NCBI RefSeq assembly: GCF_030867095.1
Contig: NC_081828.1
Coordinates: forward strand, 2,061,001 to 2,125,000
DNA from: Alligator mississippiensis
Lineage: Eukaryota > Chordata > Crocodylia > Alligatoridae
Direction: 5' to 3'
Length of the DNA stretch: 64,000 nt
Below are positions 49,570 to 61,328 of the stretch, piece by piece. The notes under the pieces are model-generated. The model was given only the letters and a program-made list of their open reading frames with translations, did no database searches and was not told where the DNA came from. Each line of letters opens with the position of its first letter. The first letter of the stretch is position 1. A program made the translations under genes and the position numbers.

Positions 49570-50345
49570 CAATGAAGTCAAATATATCCCCATGACCTTC
49601 AAGAAGCTCCAAAAGCCACTTCCATTTTATCCTCTCTCAGCCTTCACTTGACTGGGCTGAACAAGTTAGTCCACTAGCGTCTTCTACTGAGACAGGCTCT
49701 CCGCTCTGACGGCTCCAGCAGCCCTTCTCTGGACCTGCTCTGGTCTGAATGAACGGTTCTTGAACGCAGGTGACCAGAACCAGACACGCCGTCCTTGGGG
49801 GAAGGCTCCCCAGGGTCTTCCCGAACGGCAGTAATACTTCCCTTCTGTAACGGCACTGATACTTCCTTGTGACACACGGCAGCATCATTCTTGCCCTTCT
49901 CAGACACCTCAGTGTTGGTGGTCCAACTAATCCACCCAAGCCTTTCTCCTGCTATGGTTTGTGCAACTCATGAGCTCCCAGGTCATTAGAGTAAGTCCTA
50001 AAATGTGCAGTTGTGCACTTTGTACTATTAAATTTCAGCCCCCTTCTACTGCTCCAGCCCTTGAAGTCATCCAGGTCCTCCCATATGATATTCCTATCCT
50101 CCATATAACTTCTTCATGATTTACCAAAAGCCAAAATATCATGGCCTCTTGTTGGTGGATAGTGACAGGTCATCTATCACACTGAGCAATATGTAGGCCT
50201 CCCCAGTATTTCAATAGCATTTATTCTTCAATATATAAGTGGAAGGTTAAACTTTCCCGCAGCGACGCACTTTCTGGTAGTCTTTAATTCTCTGACAATA
50301 GGACAGAGATCTCTATTCATGTCCCTGCTATCCTACTGGGAAGCA
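49570..50345 (-). mobile_element. Old CR1 LINE fragment, ORF2 part
   Basis: Read on the minus strand, the stretch preserves the CR1 ORF2 order with many changes: the plus strand shows AGCAGCCCTTCTCTGGACCT, AGTTGTGCACTTTGTACTAT and GAAGTCATCCAGGTCCTCCC, the same blocks that occur in better form in the CR1 at 54273-55961. It is an old copy, much more diverged than that one. Confidence 0.7.
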
Positions 50346-53300
50346 GTGAAGTTTGACACTTCTCCATAAATTAAGCGATAGGGCAAAACAAAACAGTTTT
50401 AGAAAAAAATCCTTAAAAGGGAAAAAAAACAGAGAAGTTGTTACAATTTTCCAGAACCGAAGTCAACCCTAAAAGGAGAAGAGCAGAGTTATTTCAGGTG
50501 CATCGGTCAGCAACGGATCTGAGGTGGAAGCAAACCAAACTGGAAGCCACGTTCCAAGTTAGCTCTTACAGAGAAAAACGGAAAAAATGCTGTCAGCTTT
50601 TAATTCTAATAGTGAAAAAATTCAGATGAGCTGAGAGGAAAATGTGAGGCTGTTAAATTTCTCGCTGCAGGAGAAATATGCCGCGACGTCACAAGTAGGG
50701 GATGGTCTCATCAAGTGAGGAATGTCTGGCTGGAGTATGTGGACCATTCCCATTCAGAGATCACATCCGACGTGCACATAGCTCTGTCTGGAGAAGAACA
50801 ATGTTTGCAATGAGGGTGGCATTCTTGGGGGAATCCTGTCCAGAAGATATACCAGATAAAGCGCATGGGAGAGAGAGAAGCAAGACTGACTCAAAAAAAC
50901 AGTCTAAATGCTCACAGCGGGACCAAGCTCCACCTGACTGCTAATCACACGAAGGAGGGCCGGGTACAAAATAATAACCCCATGTGCTGTGCGCTGTGAT
51001 AACTCTGCTTTGGCCATTTCCACGGCCTTTATGCATTCAATTTCCACGGATGGAAGCAAAGGGCCAGGGCTTCACTTGGTGTAAATGAGAGTGCTTCCAC
51101 GGAAGTCACTGGCCACTTCTATCATCAAAGGATCTGAGCAGTTCTGACACAAAAGGCCATGGAAAACCTAGTTCAGCATCACATGTACAAGGATCCACAG
51201 AGGCAGGATTGTAACATACACCCAAACGTGCACGCCAGCGGCCAATCACACAGCTGCGTGTCATGTGACTGCTGACCAATCACACTGAGTCAGCGCAGCT
51301 CCCGTTTCAAATATGGTGCGTCGACTTCTCAAAGCCAAGTATCTGTGACCCATCCATAGAGATAAACCAGCCCTGCCCAGGCACTGGAGACCTGCTTCAG
51401 GGCTTTCCACCACCGAGCGGCAGGTACGTTTGTCCCGGACAAGCATCCGTAGAGTGCGATTCGCTCAGATCTGGCTTGGAGAGTTGTGAGATTCCCATTT
51501 TTGTTTCAGGAAGGTTGCATAAGTGCACCGGATTGGTATGAGGGAGGGATAAGGTGCTGCTGCTACAGAGGATGAGAGCAATACTAGCAAAGCCCAGTCC
51601 TGCCCTGCTCGGGGCATGCAGAGCTGTGTCTGACGTGCGAGGCATGGTGGAAAAGATGAATTCACATTTCACACCGTAATTGATTGCACACCCAAAGTGG
51701 TGGGGGATGGAGGGGCTCGCTTAGTTGGGGAGTTGCATTTTACAGCTTCCCCACCTTATAGCGCCCTTCCTGCAGGTGCTGCTTGCTGGTTTACCTGCCT
51801 GAATCACAAGGAAGGTATTCAGGATAAGTGCAGAGAGGAGACAGTTCCAGCCATGCGGCAGACACATGTTCGCACCCAGGTATTCACAGAGCAGGTTCTG
51901 TTTTTAAGTCATCTTTCAGGCAGCCGTACAAAGACCACCAAGCCAGGGGGGTTCGGTCTGCCAGACCTCCCCCCACAGCCAGCTGCCCTTGCCAGGTGAC
52001 AGTCTGAATGATAAAGAGGCATTTAGAGGGGGAAAAGAACAAACCTGCTGATTTAATCTGGGCAGCACCTTAACTTAAACTGGCAGAGGCCTCTGCCTGC
52101 AGCATCCCACAGCCAACCAACCGAGAGCTCCAGTCGTGCCTCAACCTGAAAAGGTCCAGGCTCCCTGGGTTACCCCTAATTCTTTCTCTGGACGAGAGGT
52201 GACAGAGGTCCTATTTCACCTCCCCTAGTCCAAGCACAGAACCTAGAGAGAGAAGCCTGGTTTCTTGCCTGCGGAGAATGCCCCTGGTGCTGGCTGACCT
52301 GCAGGTCCCCCAGGGCAGGCGGACAAGAGCATTGGGGCAGGGCTCTGCGACCTTGCACTGCTTGCTGGCTCCTATTTAGCAGGAGGCAAGGCTCAGCTTC
52401 ATTAAAGCTGAGCAAACAGATGAGGCGGGGACTTCCAGGACAAGCATGGCTGCAAACGAGATTAGCTCCGCTCTTTGGGTGGCTCCAGTTAGGTCCTGAG
52501 CACTGAGAAGGAGGGAGAAAGGAATCTCCTCCTGATCTGGGGAGGAACTAATCCTTCTTATTGGCTCCAAATCAGCTCCCACGGGCTCCATCAAGGCCCA
52601 GGGGGAGTGGCAGGGCAGAGAGCTCCATTGAGAATAGGGCACATTTATGGGTGATGAACACGAATTTCCCCCCAACACTTGTGCTGCTATCACATCTGCC
52701 GCTTCCACGACAGACCTTGCAGAGGAACCATGCTCTTGCTCTACCAGAGGTGCCCTGTGCCGCGGCTTGACTGGGCCCGGCTAGTGCCAGAAGCCAGCGC
52801 TCCCTGCCACGTGGCAGTGGTGCAGATCCAGGGGCTAAGCACTGGAAGGGGAGGATCTGCCCACACCAAACGGCCGCAAAGTGTCAGGCTCAAATAATGC
52901 ACGTGGCTTTGAAAAAGGGGGCAACAAAAAGGTGACACCTGGCTCTGGCCATGAAAGGGCACCACAAAGCAGAAGTGCTGCAGTGGGCAAGTGAGGCACG
53001 TTTTTGGCAACGGTGGGCACCATTTCTACACAAATGCCAGAGCCTGACAGATCAGAAAACCAAGGCCAAATGTTCACCACATTTGCACATGCAATTACCA
53101 CATCTGTGACTACAAATCACGTGCCGTTCACTTACAGCAGTGAACGACATGCAGGCAAATGCCTGAGGGCAGCTGAAGGCACCTGCTTTCTGGACAAGCT
53201 GCCCTAAATCGCAGCGTATCTTTGTTGCAGGTAGTGGGGCTGCCCAGTCCTGAATATTATTAGATCTTGGTTTCATTTGCTTAGAAGTTTTGCCAAACTT

Positions 53301-53607
53301 CCACTGTCTAGGCTGAAATTTCCCACACCAGGTGTTCGCCAGTAGCTGGATCTTCCAGAAAGTTTCACCCAAAACGTTCCTGCCATTTCCAAGAGCGAGG
53401 TTCAGGGAAAGTCCTTCTGTTTTTCCTTCTGAAAAATTATTTCCCAGCAGTTGAGATGTTCCAGCCCCTCCCTGCTTGAATTTGGCATGTGGCTATTTGT
53501 GCGCTAAGCAGACAACTTTTGCCAGTGCCACAGAAGCTGCCTGAATTAGACCAGGCTGCAAGACCAAATTGCATGGCTGGACATGGGTTCGTTTTGCAGC
53601 TAAGACG

Positions 53608-53966
53608 TACAAAAAACTAGAACTCTTGGTCCCAAAATGATACCTTTTATTAGACCAACTGGAAAATAGCAAGAAAACTGTCCTTTTCTGCAAGCTTTCG
53701 GGATCAAAGTCCCTTCGTCGGGCTCTGGGAAAACTGTAGATGGTACAAGATGGTAAAAAGTCCCCATAGGTAGGAAATAAACTTCATTTTTGCTCAGAGG
53801 GAGCTGAAGATGGAAGGCTGTCCCTCTGGGTCCATGAGAGTGTCTTTGTGAGCTGTGTTGAGTAGCTCTTTGATGTGTAGATCAGGTAGAATTCCTTCCC
53901 TGAAGGTGTCAGATGGCAGGAGGGAGGCAAAAAAACCTTCCTTGATGTTCTGCAATGAAGATTAAA
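53608..53966 (-). mobile_element. Penelope-like (tentative) copy A, minus strand
   Basis: The sense strand (minus) shows a short remnant frame with IKELLNTAHKDTLMDPEG, then CCCGACGAAGGGAC, TCCCGAAAGCTTGC, GGTCTAATAAAAGGTATCA and GACCAAGAGTTCTAG. The same string recurs inverted at 54038-56006. The pattern GATGAAG...GAAAGCTT...TAATAAA is a hallmark of a reptile repeat that I associate with Penelope-like pseudo-LTRs. It is a decayed, partial fossil. Family is tentative because no reverse transcriptase or GIY-YIG domain is present. Confidence 0.55.
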
Positions 53967-54037
53967 ATCCAAAATTGGCTAAAATTCGGCATCTTCCATG
54001 TTTCAGGGGTGTACTTGGTAGCCGCGTTGGTCTGAAA

Positions 54038-56006
54038 GGTATCATTTTGGAACCAAGAGTTCTAGTTTTTTGTATGCTCCACAAAGACACTCTCATGGAC
54101 CCAGAGGAAGAGATTTCCAGCTTCTGCTTCCTCTGTGCAAAAATGAAGTTTATTTCTTACATATGGGGACTTTTTACCATTTTTAACTTTCCCTGAGCCT
54201 GATGAAGGGCCTGTGAGCCTGAAAGTTTGCAGAAAAAGATCATTTTTTTGCAATTTCTCAGCTGGTCTAATAGATTCATAGATGTTAGGGTCGGAAGGGA
54301 CCTCAATAGATCATCGAGTCGAACTCCCTGCACAGGCAGGAAAGAGTGCTGGGTCTAGATGACCCCAACTAGATGCCTATCTAACCTCCTCTTGAAGACC
54401 CCCAGGGTAGGGGAGAGCACCACCTCCCTTGGGAGCCCGTTCCAGACCTTGGCCACTCGAACTGCGAAGAAGTTCTTCCTAATGTCCAGTCTAAATCTGC
54501 TCTCTGCTAGCTTGTGGCCATTGTTTCTTGTAACCCCCGGGGGTGCCTTGGTGAATAAAACCTCACCAATTCCCTTCTGTGCCCCCGTGATGAACTTATA
54601 GGCAGCCACAAGGTCGCCTCTCAACCTTCTCTTGCGGAGGCTGAAGAGGTCCAGGTGCCCCAGTCTCTTGTCGTAGGGCTTGGTCTGCAAGCCCTTAAGC
54701 ATACGAGTGGCCCTTCTCTGGACCCTCTCCAGGTTATCCACATCCCTCTTGAAGTGCGGCGCCCAGAATTGCATGCAGTACTCCAACTGCGGTCTGACCA
54801 GCGCCCGATAGAGGGGAAGTATCACCTCCTTGGATCTGTTCGTCATGCATCTGCTGATGCACGATAAAGTGCCATTGGCTTTTCTGATGGCTTCGTCACA
54901 CTGACGACTCATGTTCATCTTGGAGTCCACTAGGACTCCCAGATCCCTTTCCACCTCTGTGCCACCCAGCAGGTCATTCCCTAGGCAGTAGATATGCTGG
55001 ACATTTTTCCTCCCTAGGTGCAGCACTTTGCATTTCTCCTTGTTGAACTGCATCCTGTTGTTTTCTGCCCACTTGTCCAACCTGTCCAGGTCTGCTTGCA
55101 GCTGTTCCCTGCCCTCTGGCATGTCCACTTCTCCCCATAGCTTTGTGTCATCTGCAAACTTGGACAGAGTACACTTCACTCCCTCGTCCAAGTCGCTGAT
55201 GAAGACATTAAAGAGTATCGGTCCAAGGACCGAGCCCTGCAGGACCCCACTGCCCACACCCTTCCAGGTCGAGACCGACCCATCCACCACGACTCTCTGG
55301 GTGCGACCCTCTAGCCAATTCGCCATCCACCGGACTGTGCAGTCATCCACATCACAGCCTCTTAACTTGTTCACCAGTATGGGTGGGATACCGTATCGAA
55401 GGCCTTCCTGAAGTCTAAGTATACCACATCCACCCCTCCTCCTGTGTCCAGGCGTTTCATAACCTGGTCATAGAAAGAGACTAGATTGGTCAAGCACGAT
55501 CTACCTGCTACGAACCCATGCTGGTTTCCCCTCAGCATAATTTGCCCTGCCGGGCTCTCGCAAATGTGAGCCTTGATAATTTTTTCAAAGACTTTGCCAA
55601 GGATGGAGGTGAGACTGACTGGCCTATAGTTGCCCGGGTCCTCCTTCCTCCCCCTCTTGAAAATGGGGAACACATTGGCCCTTTTCCAGTCCTCTGGGAC
55701 TTGGCCCGTGCGCCACGAGTGTTCAAATATTCCCGCCAGTGGCTCTGCAATGATGTCGGCCAGTGCCTTCAGTACCCTCGGATGGAGCTCATATCCAGGC
55801 CTGCTGACTTAAATTCATCCAGTTCCTCCAAGTGACTCTGCACCATCTCAGGGTCTACGCATGGCAGTCTGGTGCCTTGCTGCTGCCTCTCTACAACCCC
55901 AGTGAGAGACTTGTCTTGCCCCTCACTTAGGAACACTGAGGCAAAGAACTCGTTGAGGAGTTAATAAAAGGTATCAACTCTGAACAAAGATTTCTAGATT
56001 TTTGCA
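54038..56006 (+). mobile_element. Penelope-like (tentative) copy B, plus strand, interrupted by a CR1
   Basis: This is a second copy of the same element in the opposite orientation. Its first part (54038-54272) carries CACAAAGACACTCTCATGGA, CCTGATGAAG and GGTCTAATA, and its last part (55962-56006) resumes TAATAAAAGGTATCA and continues to GATTTCTAGATTTTTG. The CR1 at 54273-55961 sits exactly between them, with TAATA repeated at both sides. The terminal string GGTATCATTTTGG...GTTCTAGTTTTTTGTA is present at both ends of the copy, as expected if units were joined in tandem. Just left of it (54015-54035) is the inverted end motif of another piece. Fossil, partial. Confidence 0.55.
54273..55961 (-). 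mobile_element. CR1 LINE, 1.7 kb, 5' truncated, youngest copy here
   Basis: The sense strand is minus. The 3' end (54273) is the inverted CR1 tail GATTCATAGATGTTAGGGTC and the 5' end is truncated at 55961. Two open frames encode ORF2: 55371-55673 (NYRPVSLTSILGKVFEKI, YLDFRKAFDTVSH) and 54355-55374, 339 codons, with GVLQGSVLGPILFNVFISDL and the reverse transcriptase motif KFADDTKLWG, running to the natural ORF2 end RRLDRHLVGVI. One single-base frameshift near 55375 (next to AFDTVSH) separates them. The endonuclease domain and 5' half are missing. A 5 bp duplication, TAATA, flanks the insertion. Non-LTR elements of this kind copy by target-primed reverse transcription, which explains the 5' truncation. 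It is dead on arrival but little decayed. Confidence 0.95.
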
Positions 56007-56059
56007 CATCATATTACCATAACTATTCTGAAAAGTCAAAGATGCCAGCTCAGAGGACG

Positions 56060-56205
56060 CTTTAAACCTTCATCTCTCTGTGCTTCAGTTCCCTTTAAAA
56101 CTGGGTAACAATATCCCACTCCCAGGTAGAAGGGAAAGAGGAATTGGAGAAATAGTTTGTTCAGTGTCCATGAAGCACTACAATGATCGGTATCAAGCAG
56201 GTTTC
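56060..56205 (+). mobile_element. MIR-like CORE-SINE fragment
   Basis: The stretch TCATCTCTCTGTGCTTCAGTTCCC followed by AAACTGGGTAACAATA and ATGAAGCACTACAATGATCG follows the MIR order (GGCCTCAGTTTCC, AAAATGGGGATAATA, then GTGCTTTGAAGA-type sequence). It is diverged. Confidence 0.5.
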
Positions 56206-58852
56206 TAAGTGTCACAGGAAAACCAGTGAGGAAATGATTTATTTTGCTTTCAGAGGAGGATTTGAGTGACACGTAGTAAGAAACGGGGCCACCAGAGAAG
56301 TGGAGGATGGAGCAAAACACCGAAGAGCTGCTTGCTCACTGAGCACCACGTGCACCAACTGAGGCAGCGATCCCAGGGACAAAAACGAATATGAGGTCAT
56401 GTAATTAAAGACCGTCTGATAATGCACAGCACACAGGGACCAAATTCAGGTTGCACAGGAAACCTTACTGGTGAAACTTCCTAACTTTCCAATGCTCAAC
56501 TTTGCAAGCTAAATAGTCTTTTAATAGCCCTGGGGACACACACGGTGTGATTAAGGTTAAGGGCGTATTTCAATTACAAGCCTGCCTTTCCAGGGGATAG
56601 AACTGTTCCAAAAAATATCTGCACCAAGAAAAAATTAACAAACATGATGGGGGGGGGGGAATTATAAGTAAGGAAGGGTTTTTTTTTTTCTTTTAAAGAA
56701 GCCATAGCCAGGCCTCTGATTTTCTAAGCACTACTCTTTGTGGGTCAAAATGACAGGATTCAGATGTCTAACTGACTCGGTTGTAAAGACAAGCAAGCAT
56801 GTAGACATCTACCATAAATGCTATCTTTTGTGCCTGTCACTGGCTGCAAGCTTGATATTCTCCCCACTGCACGTGCGTTACAAACACGTATTGCACATCC
56901 AGAGACACACCCACCCCCCAGCCTTCCAGCAGGAGATTGAGAGAGTCTAAGGGATTTCACTGTTACACTGTCAAAAATGTCTGTGTTTAAAAACAAAAAA
57001 ACGCCCCCCAGAATGTCTGCCAACCTTTATCTCACCGTGTCAGGGCTTGGGAAATATTCTGGAAAGGCAACACACAAAAAGACTAGGTTATTGCACCGGG
57101 ATCATAATTTTTCCACTAGAAGTTTCCTGGGGTTTGCAAGCAGCAAGCTCTGAGCACATAGCGCAGACCTTTGATGCGTGCCTACACAGCAGGCAAGGCT
57201 CGCAAGGCACCGGCCCAGATCCTGCCCTCTGCTGCACACTGAGCTCAGGGGGGAAAGAAGGAACAAGGCCTCTCTTTTCCCATCTTCCCTGCTTGCAGCA
57301 GCAAGGCAAGAATCCAACCTGGCACGCAGGAGAGTGCCAGGAAAAGGGACTGGCTACTGTGTTGGCAGCACCCCGGAGCCCCGCCAGGCGTGAGGTGCGG
57401 TCGTGCCCCCCGCCAGCCACAGTCTCTCCTTCTGTCGACGGCTTGCTGGCTTCGCCTGCATCCCGATTCTTGGGAGAGATGTAGTATTGAGGTGCCTGCC
57501 AGGGCTGCAGGTGCTCGCCCAGAGCCATCCTACCTTGGGCTCCTGTAAGTGGCAATTGCCCACTCTCCCATCAAAGCGGCACCTTCCTTCCACTATAGCC
57601 TCACTCCTCAGCTGAGCTTGATCCTGACAGAGGAGACGTTTAAAAGAAAGACTGAACTTCTCACAAGCTGCTAGGTGTAGGATGCCATCTGAAGAAGCTG
57701 AGTCTCTGAAGTCTATACTCTGCTTGCCCTGTCATGGCAATTCTACCAGGCTGGCCCCGTTAGAGCAGGGGGGACAGAGGGTCTTGCCTGGAAATCCGCA
57801 GGCAGAGCACATTTCTTGTTTTATTATCAGCAACCCTGGAAGAGAATGAGTTTGGGCCACATCTGTGCACATGCATTATGTCAGGGGCTGGGCATGACTG
57901 ATAGGATTGCTGGTCGAATTAGCTGGGATAGGGATTATGACATAGCTGGGCCTGGGGGAAGTTATAGCTGCCAAAAACCTATTCTGTCTAAGAGGAGGAT
58001 GGAAAAGGGCTTCACTTCCCTGAAAAACAACCTGCCCCCGGTTCAAACAGAATGCAGGGGCCGTGCCCTCTTGGCTCTGCTTGGACACGTGTGCGTCTGA
58101 CCTAGACTTGTTCAGAATAAGCAGACCACAAGAACAGCCGCTTCCCCTGATCACGGGTCAGATGCTCTGCCGGCAAATTTCTATGCTGGTTAATAACTGT
58201 TCACCCTCCACATGACACCTTCCATTGGATCATCGCTGGCGGAGCCTCCGGACAGCCCTGTGCAGAGGAGGAAGCTAAGGCATGGCAAGGTGAAGAGACC
58301 TGCCCATTCTCAAACTGCAATGGTCTCTCTGCAGAGTCCCTGCACTGCAGGTTGGCTTGCCTATGACCTGAGCTTTGTACATCCAAGACAGAAATCACTG
58401 CCTGGGCTGCATGGGGAACAACAGTAAGTTTTTATTAAAGGCAACGGAGACTTTTCCTGCCTTCACAGTTTGCTCAGCATCCTCAGACCTGTGTGCTGCA
58501 TATGTGCACTGATTTAGTGACACTGATGCCAGGCAATGGGATGGACATTTTAAGAGTTTAAGAAAGGATGAAATTACCTGATTCAGTAAATTACAAATAG
58601 ATTTAATTCAATTTAAGACATTCTTAACAATGTAAGTGCACCCATACACAAGCTGCACCAATTCCACTCGTTTGGGTGAAAATCACAGCTCCAGGTAAAC
58701 TGATACTACCTCGTGTTTGGCCAGCCCTTTTTCCCACCAGGGAGGGCAGGACTCAACCCAGTAACTGGGTTTTTCCCAGTAAACCCCTGACCTGGAAGTA
58801 ACCATCGTTTTCCTCTGCAGCATGCAGTACTATAGCTAGGATTAGGACCCGA

Positions 58853-59125
58853 TCACAGAATCAGACTAATTAAAGAAAATGAGGATTGAAGGGACCTCAA
58901 GGGGTCACATCTAGTCCAACTCCCTGCTCTAAGCAGGACCAGCCCCAACTATATTGCCCCAGCCAAGGCTTTATCTACCTGGGGCTTAAACACCTCCAAG
59001 GATGGAAACTGCACCACCTCTCTGGGTAGCCTGTTCCAGTGCTTCACCACCCTCCTAGTAAGAGAGTTTTTCCTAATATCCAACTTAAACCTCCCTTGCT
59101 GCAACCTGAGCCCATTGTTTTAACT
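58853..59125 (-). mobile_element. CR1 LINE fragment, 3' end
   Basis: The inverted CR1 end is clear: CAGAATCAGACTAATTAAAG, GAAGGGACCTCAAGGGGTCA, ACATCTAGTCCAACTCCCTG, then AGCCTGTTCCAGTGCTTCAC and CTTGCTGCAACCTGAGCCCA. Sense is on the minus strand. It is 5' truncated just after the ORF2 C-terminal coding part. Confidence 0.9.
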
Positions 59126-61238
59126 GTTAGCAAAGCTTTTTCTGATGGTGTATGTCAAAATAAAAATGGGGAAAAAATGAGAGGTCTCAGTGATGCTACA
59201 ACAATGGCAGAAAGTGCTACTCCTGCCAACTTGCCCCCAGGTTTAAACATGAACACAATGTAAATACTGTAATACCAAGGAAGTACACTGTGTCAATGCT
59301 TCTTGGCACTGCACAACAGCTTCTCTGTTCGCTTCAGTCCTTGCTGTTAGTTTTAACCACACGCAACTTAAACACAGCATCGGAGCTTCTCCAGCCCTGG
59401 TGTGAAACTGCAGAGAAGCAAAGCCTTTGGGAAAATTTTCTCTGGATTGAAAAACAATTATGCAGACATCAGTACTTGTGAAGCAAAAATTTCCACGGGG
59501 TCTTTCACTGCTGCTGAGCTCTCTGGGCAGGCACTGTCCTTCCCTTCCCCAGCAAAGAAAAACAAGCAGAGGATGCCCACCAATGCTGGGATCTAAAAGC
59601 CTAACCTATTCATCATGGCAGAGGTCCCATTTTCCAATTGTGGCAATGCTGTGCACCGACTGGCTCTGTCCCAGTTGGCTGCTGGATGAATAATAAACAC
59701 GTATATGAAAGAAGATAAACATGCAGCCACCTGCGGGGAGGAATCTGTGCTCTGCTCTGGAGCCTGGGAAGGCTTGGAGTGGATTGGGGTGGCCAACCTG
59801 CAGCACGGGTGGCACGACTGGCATGGACACCCTCTGCATGTGGCATGCAGCAGATGAGGGAGGGGACAGGCAGCATAGTGATAGACATGGCAGGGAGCAC
59901 AAGGCAGAAGGCAAGAAGTTGGGCAGGGAGCAGAAAGCGGAGCAGCAGATTGGGAAGGGGATCAGAGCCTCTGAGGAGGGTTTGGGGCTAATATATGGCA
60001 TGCTTGCCAAAAAAAGCAGAGTAGATGATCTTGTGGACACCTTGGACAAGAGGTGGCCTGCGACCACAGGAGGCTAGGCTGAGAGCTCTGAGGGCTCCTG
60101 CCTTCCTACCTGCTAGCGAGCTGGTACGATGAGGGCTTGAGAAGCCAGGTGACGCAGGAGCATGCTCCCAAAATGCCATCTGCCAGCTACAGCTGACAGC
60201 AACGGAGACCCGGCAGATAAACCCCATATGCACCAGGAGGGAGAAACAGTGCTGGCAGTTACCATGCAGGTTCCATCTAAAATGCACACATGCAGAGGCC
60301 CTGCACTGGCCAGCCCTCCGACGGACGGAGCCCCCGCAACACAACCCCAGCAGGGATCTTGGCCCTAAAAGGGCTGCACTTCTGCCTTCCACCATGCTTG
60401 AGCTGACAGAAAAGTCTCTTTCACAACAGCCCCTCTCCTGAGAAATACAGCCATGGACCTAAGGCTTGGCCGAGACCTTTATCCTCCATCTCACTTTAAC
60501 GTGGGGCAACAGCCTGGAGAACTCCGCAAACATTCAGCAACCATAGAGGGCACGACAGATGCCACAGACCATTTCCCAAGTGAAAGCTGTCCCCAGGCTG
60601 AACTACTTGCTGTTTGCTTTAAGGTAAACACATTGATTTTTTCCCTCTCTTTCATGAAATATTATAGCCAGGATCACTCTGTTCTTCCATAAATGGACAT
60701 TTTCCTTCCCCTTGGTGGGTGGTCTTGGAGTTTCCGCATGGGAACACCACAAGCTAAGAACAAAGGATGCTCCGGAGATAGCCTGCCTGCAGGGTTAGTG
60801 GGTGCAAAGAGGGGGGAGAAAAGGTGATCGCAGAGGGTCAGACTAGAGCTTGGGTGCAGAAAAGACATAGGCCTGAAAGGTATTAATGGTCCTATCCAAT
60901 GGGGACATTAGAGCAGAAACGAAGAGCCTAGGACGCTGCATGGGGAGAAGCAAGGGACGCAGAAGTGATCAGAACAGGAGGCAAAAGCTTCTGCTTTCAA
61001 CTCTGCTGCTGCAGGGCTTGAAACAAAGACACCAGGCAGAAACCAGAGCTTGGAAGGGGGATTTTCCTTTGTGAAAGGCAGCTAAACCACATAGCCAACT
61101 GTCTGATTCCAGAAGCAGGTGCAAGATTCTGCTGATTTCCTGTGACATGCGCAGAAGTGCAAACCTTGCCATCGGGAAGCTGCTTTAGAGCAAGCCCCTG
61201 GTTCCCTGTGCCCACCCCTGCCCTTCCCAGGTCCTTAC

Positions 61239-61328
61239 TTGTTTTCTGCAAGGAAGTCCACTACGCACTTCTTCATGCAGTAGAGATGGGCATCGATCAA
61301 ACCCGTCCGGATGTGAATTCTAGGATGC
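61239..61328 (-). CDS. EIF2B3: EIF2B3 exon (pyrophosphorylase-like domain)
   Basis: A 90 bp exon of eIF2B gamma and the most upstream one visible. The acceptor is CTCTTCCAG|G at 61330-61329 and the donor ACAA|GTAAGG at 61238-61237. The first base completes a codon from the exon right of the window, and the last two begin the Lys codon completed at 41817. It reads [20 protein letters not shown] followed by CVVDFLAEN. The human segment recalled is [20 protein letters not shown] followed by YIVDFLMEN. This is the part of the nucleotidyltransferase-like fold before the linker. From here to the stop the visible exons add up to 799 bp, about 266 codons, against about 264 in human. Confidence 0.96.

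Larger units (their letters stand above)
41818..61238 (-). other. EIF2B3: EIF2B3 intron, 19.4 kb
   Basis: This is the largest intron in the window. It holds a MIR-like scrap (42.6 kb), an old CR1 (49.6-50.3 kb), Penelope-like copies (49.3 kb and 53.6-56.0 kb), the youngest CR1 (54273-55961), a MIR-like piece (56.06-56.2 kb), another CR1 (58.85-59.13 kb) and purine-rich tracts. Between 43 and 49 kb and between 50.4 and 53.6 kb I see no gene, RNA or recognised repeat. Confidence 0.75.

Noticed and set aside
57047-57555. Overlapping 145- and 155-codon frames on both strands
   Set aside because: Mirror-image frames in a GC-rich patch of the intron. Neither resembles a known protein.
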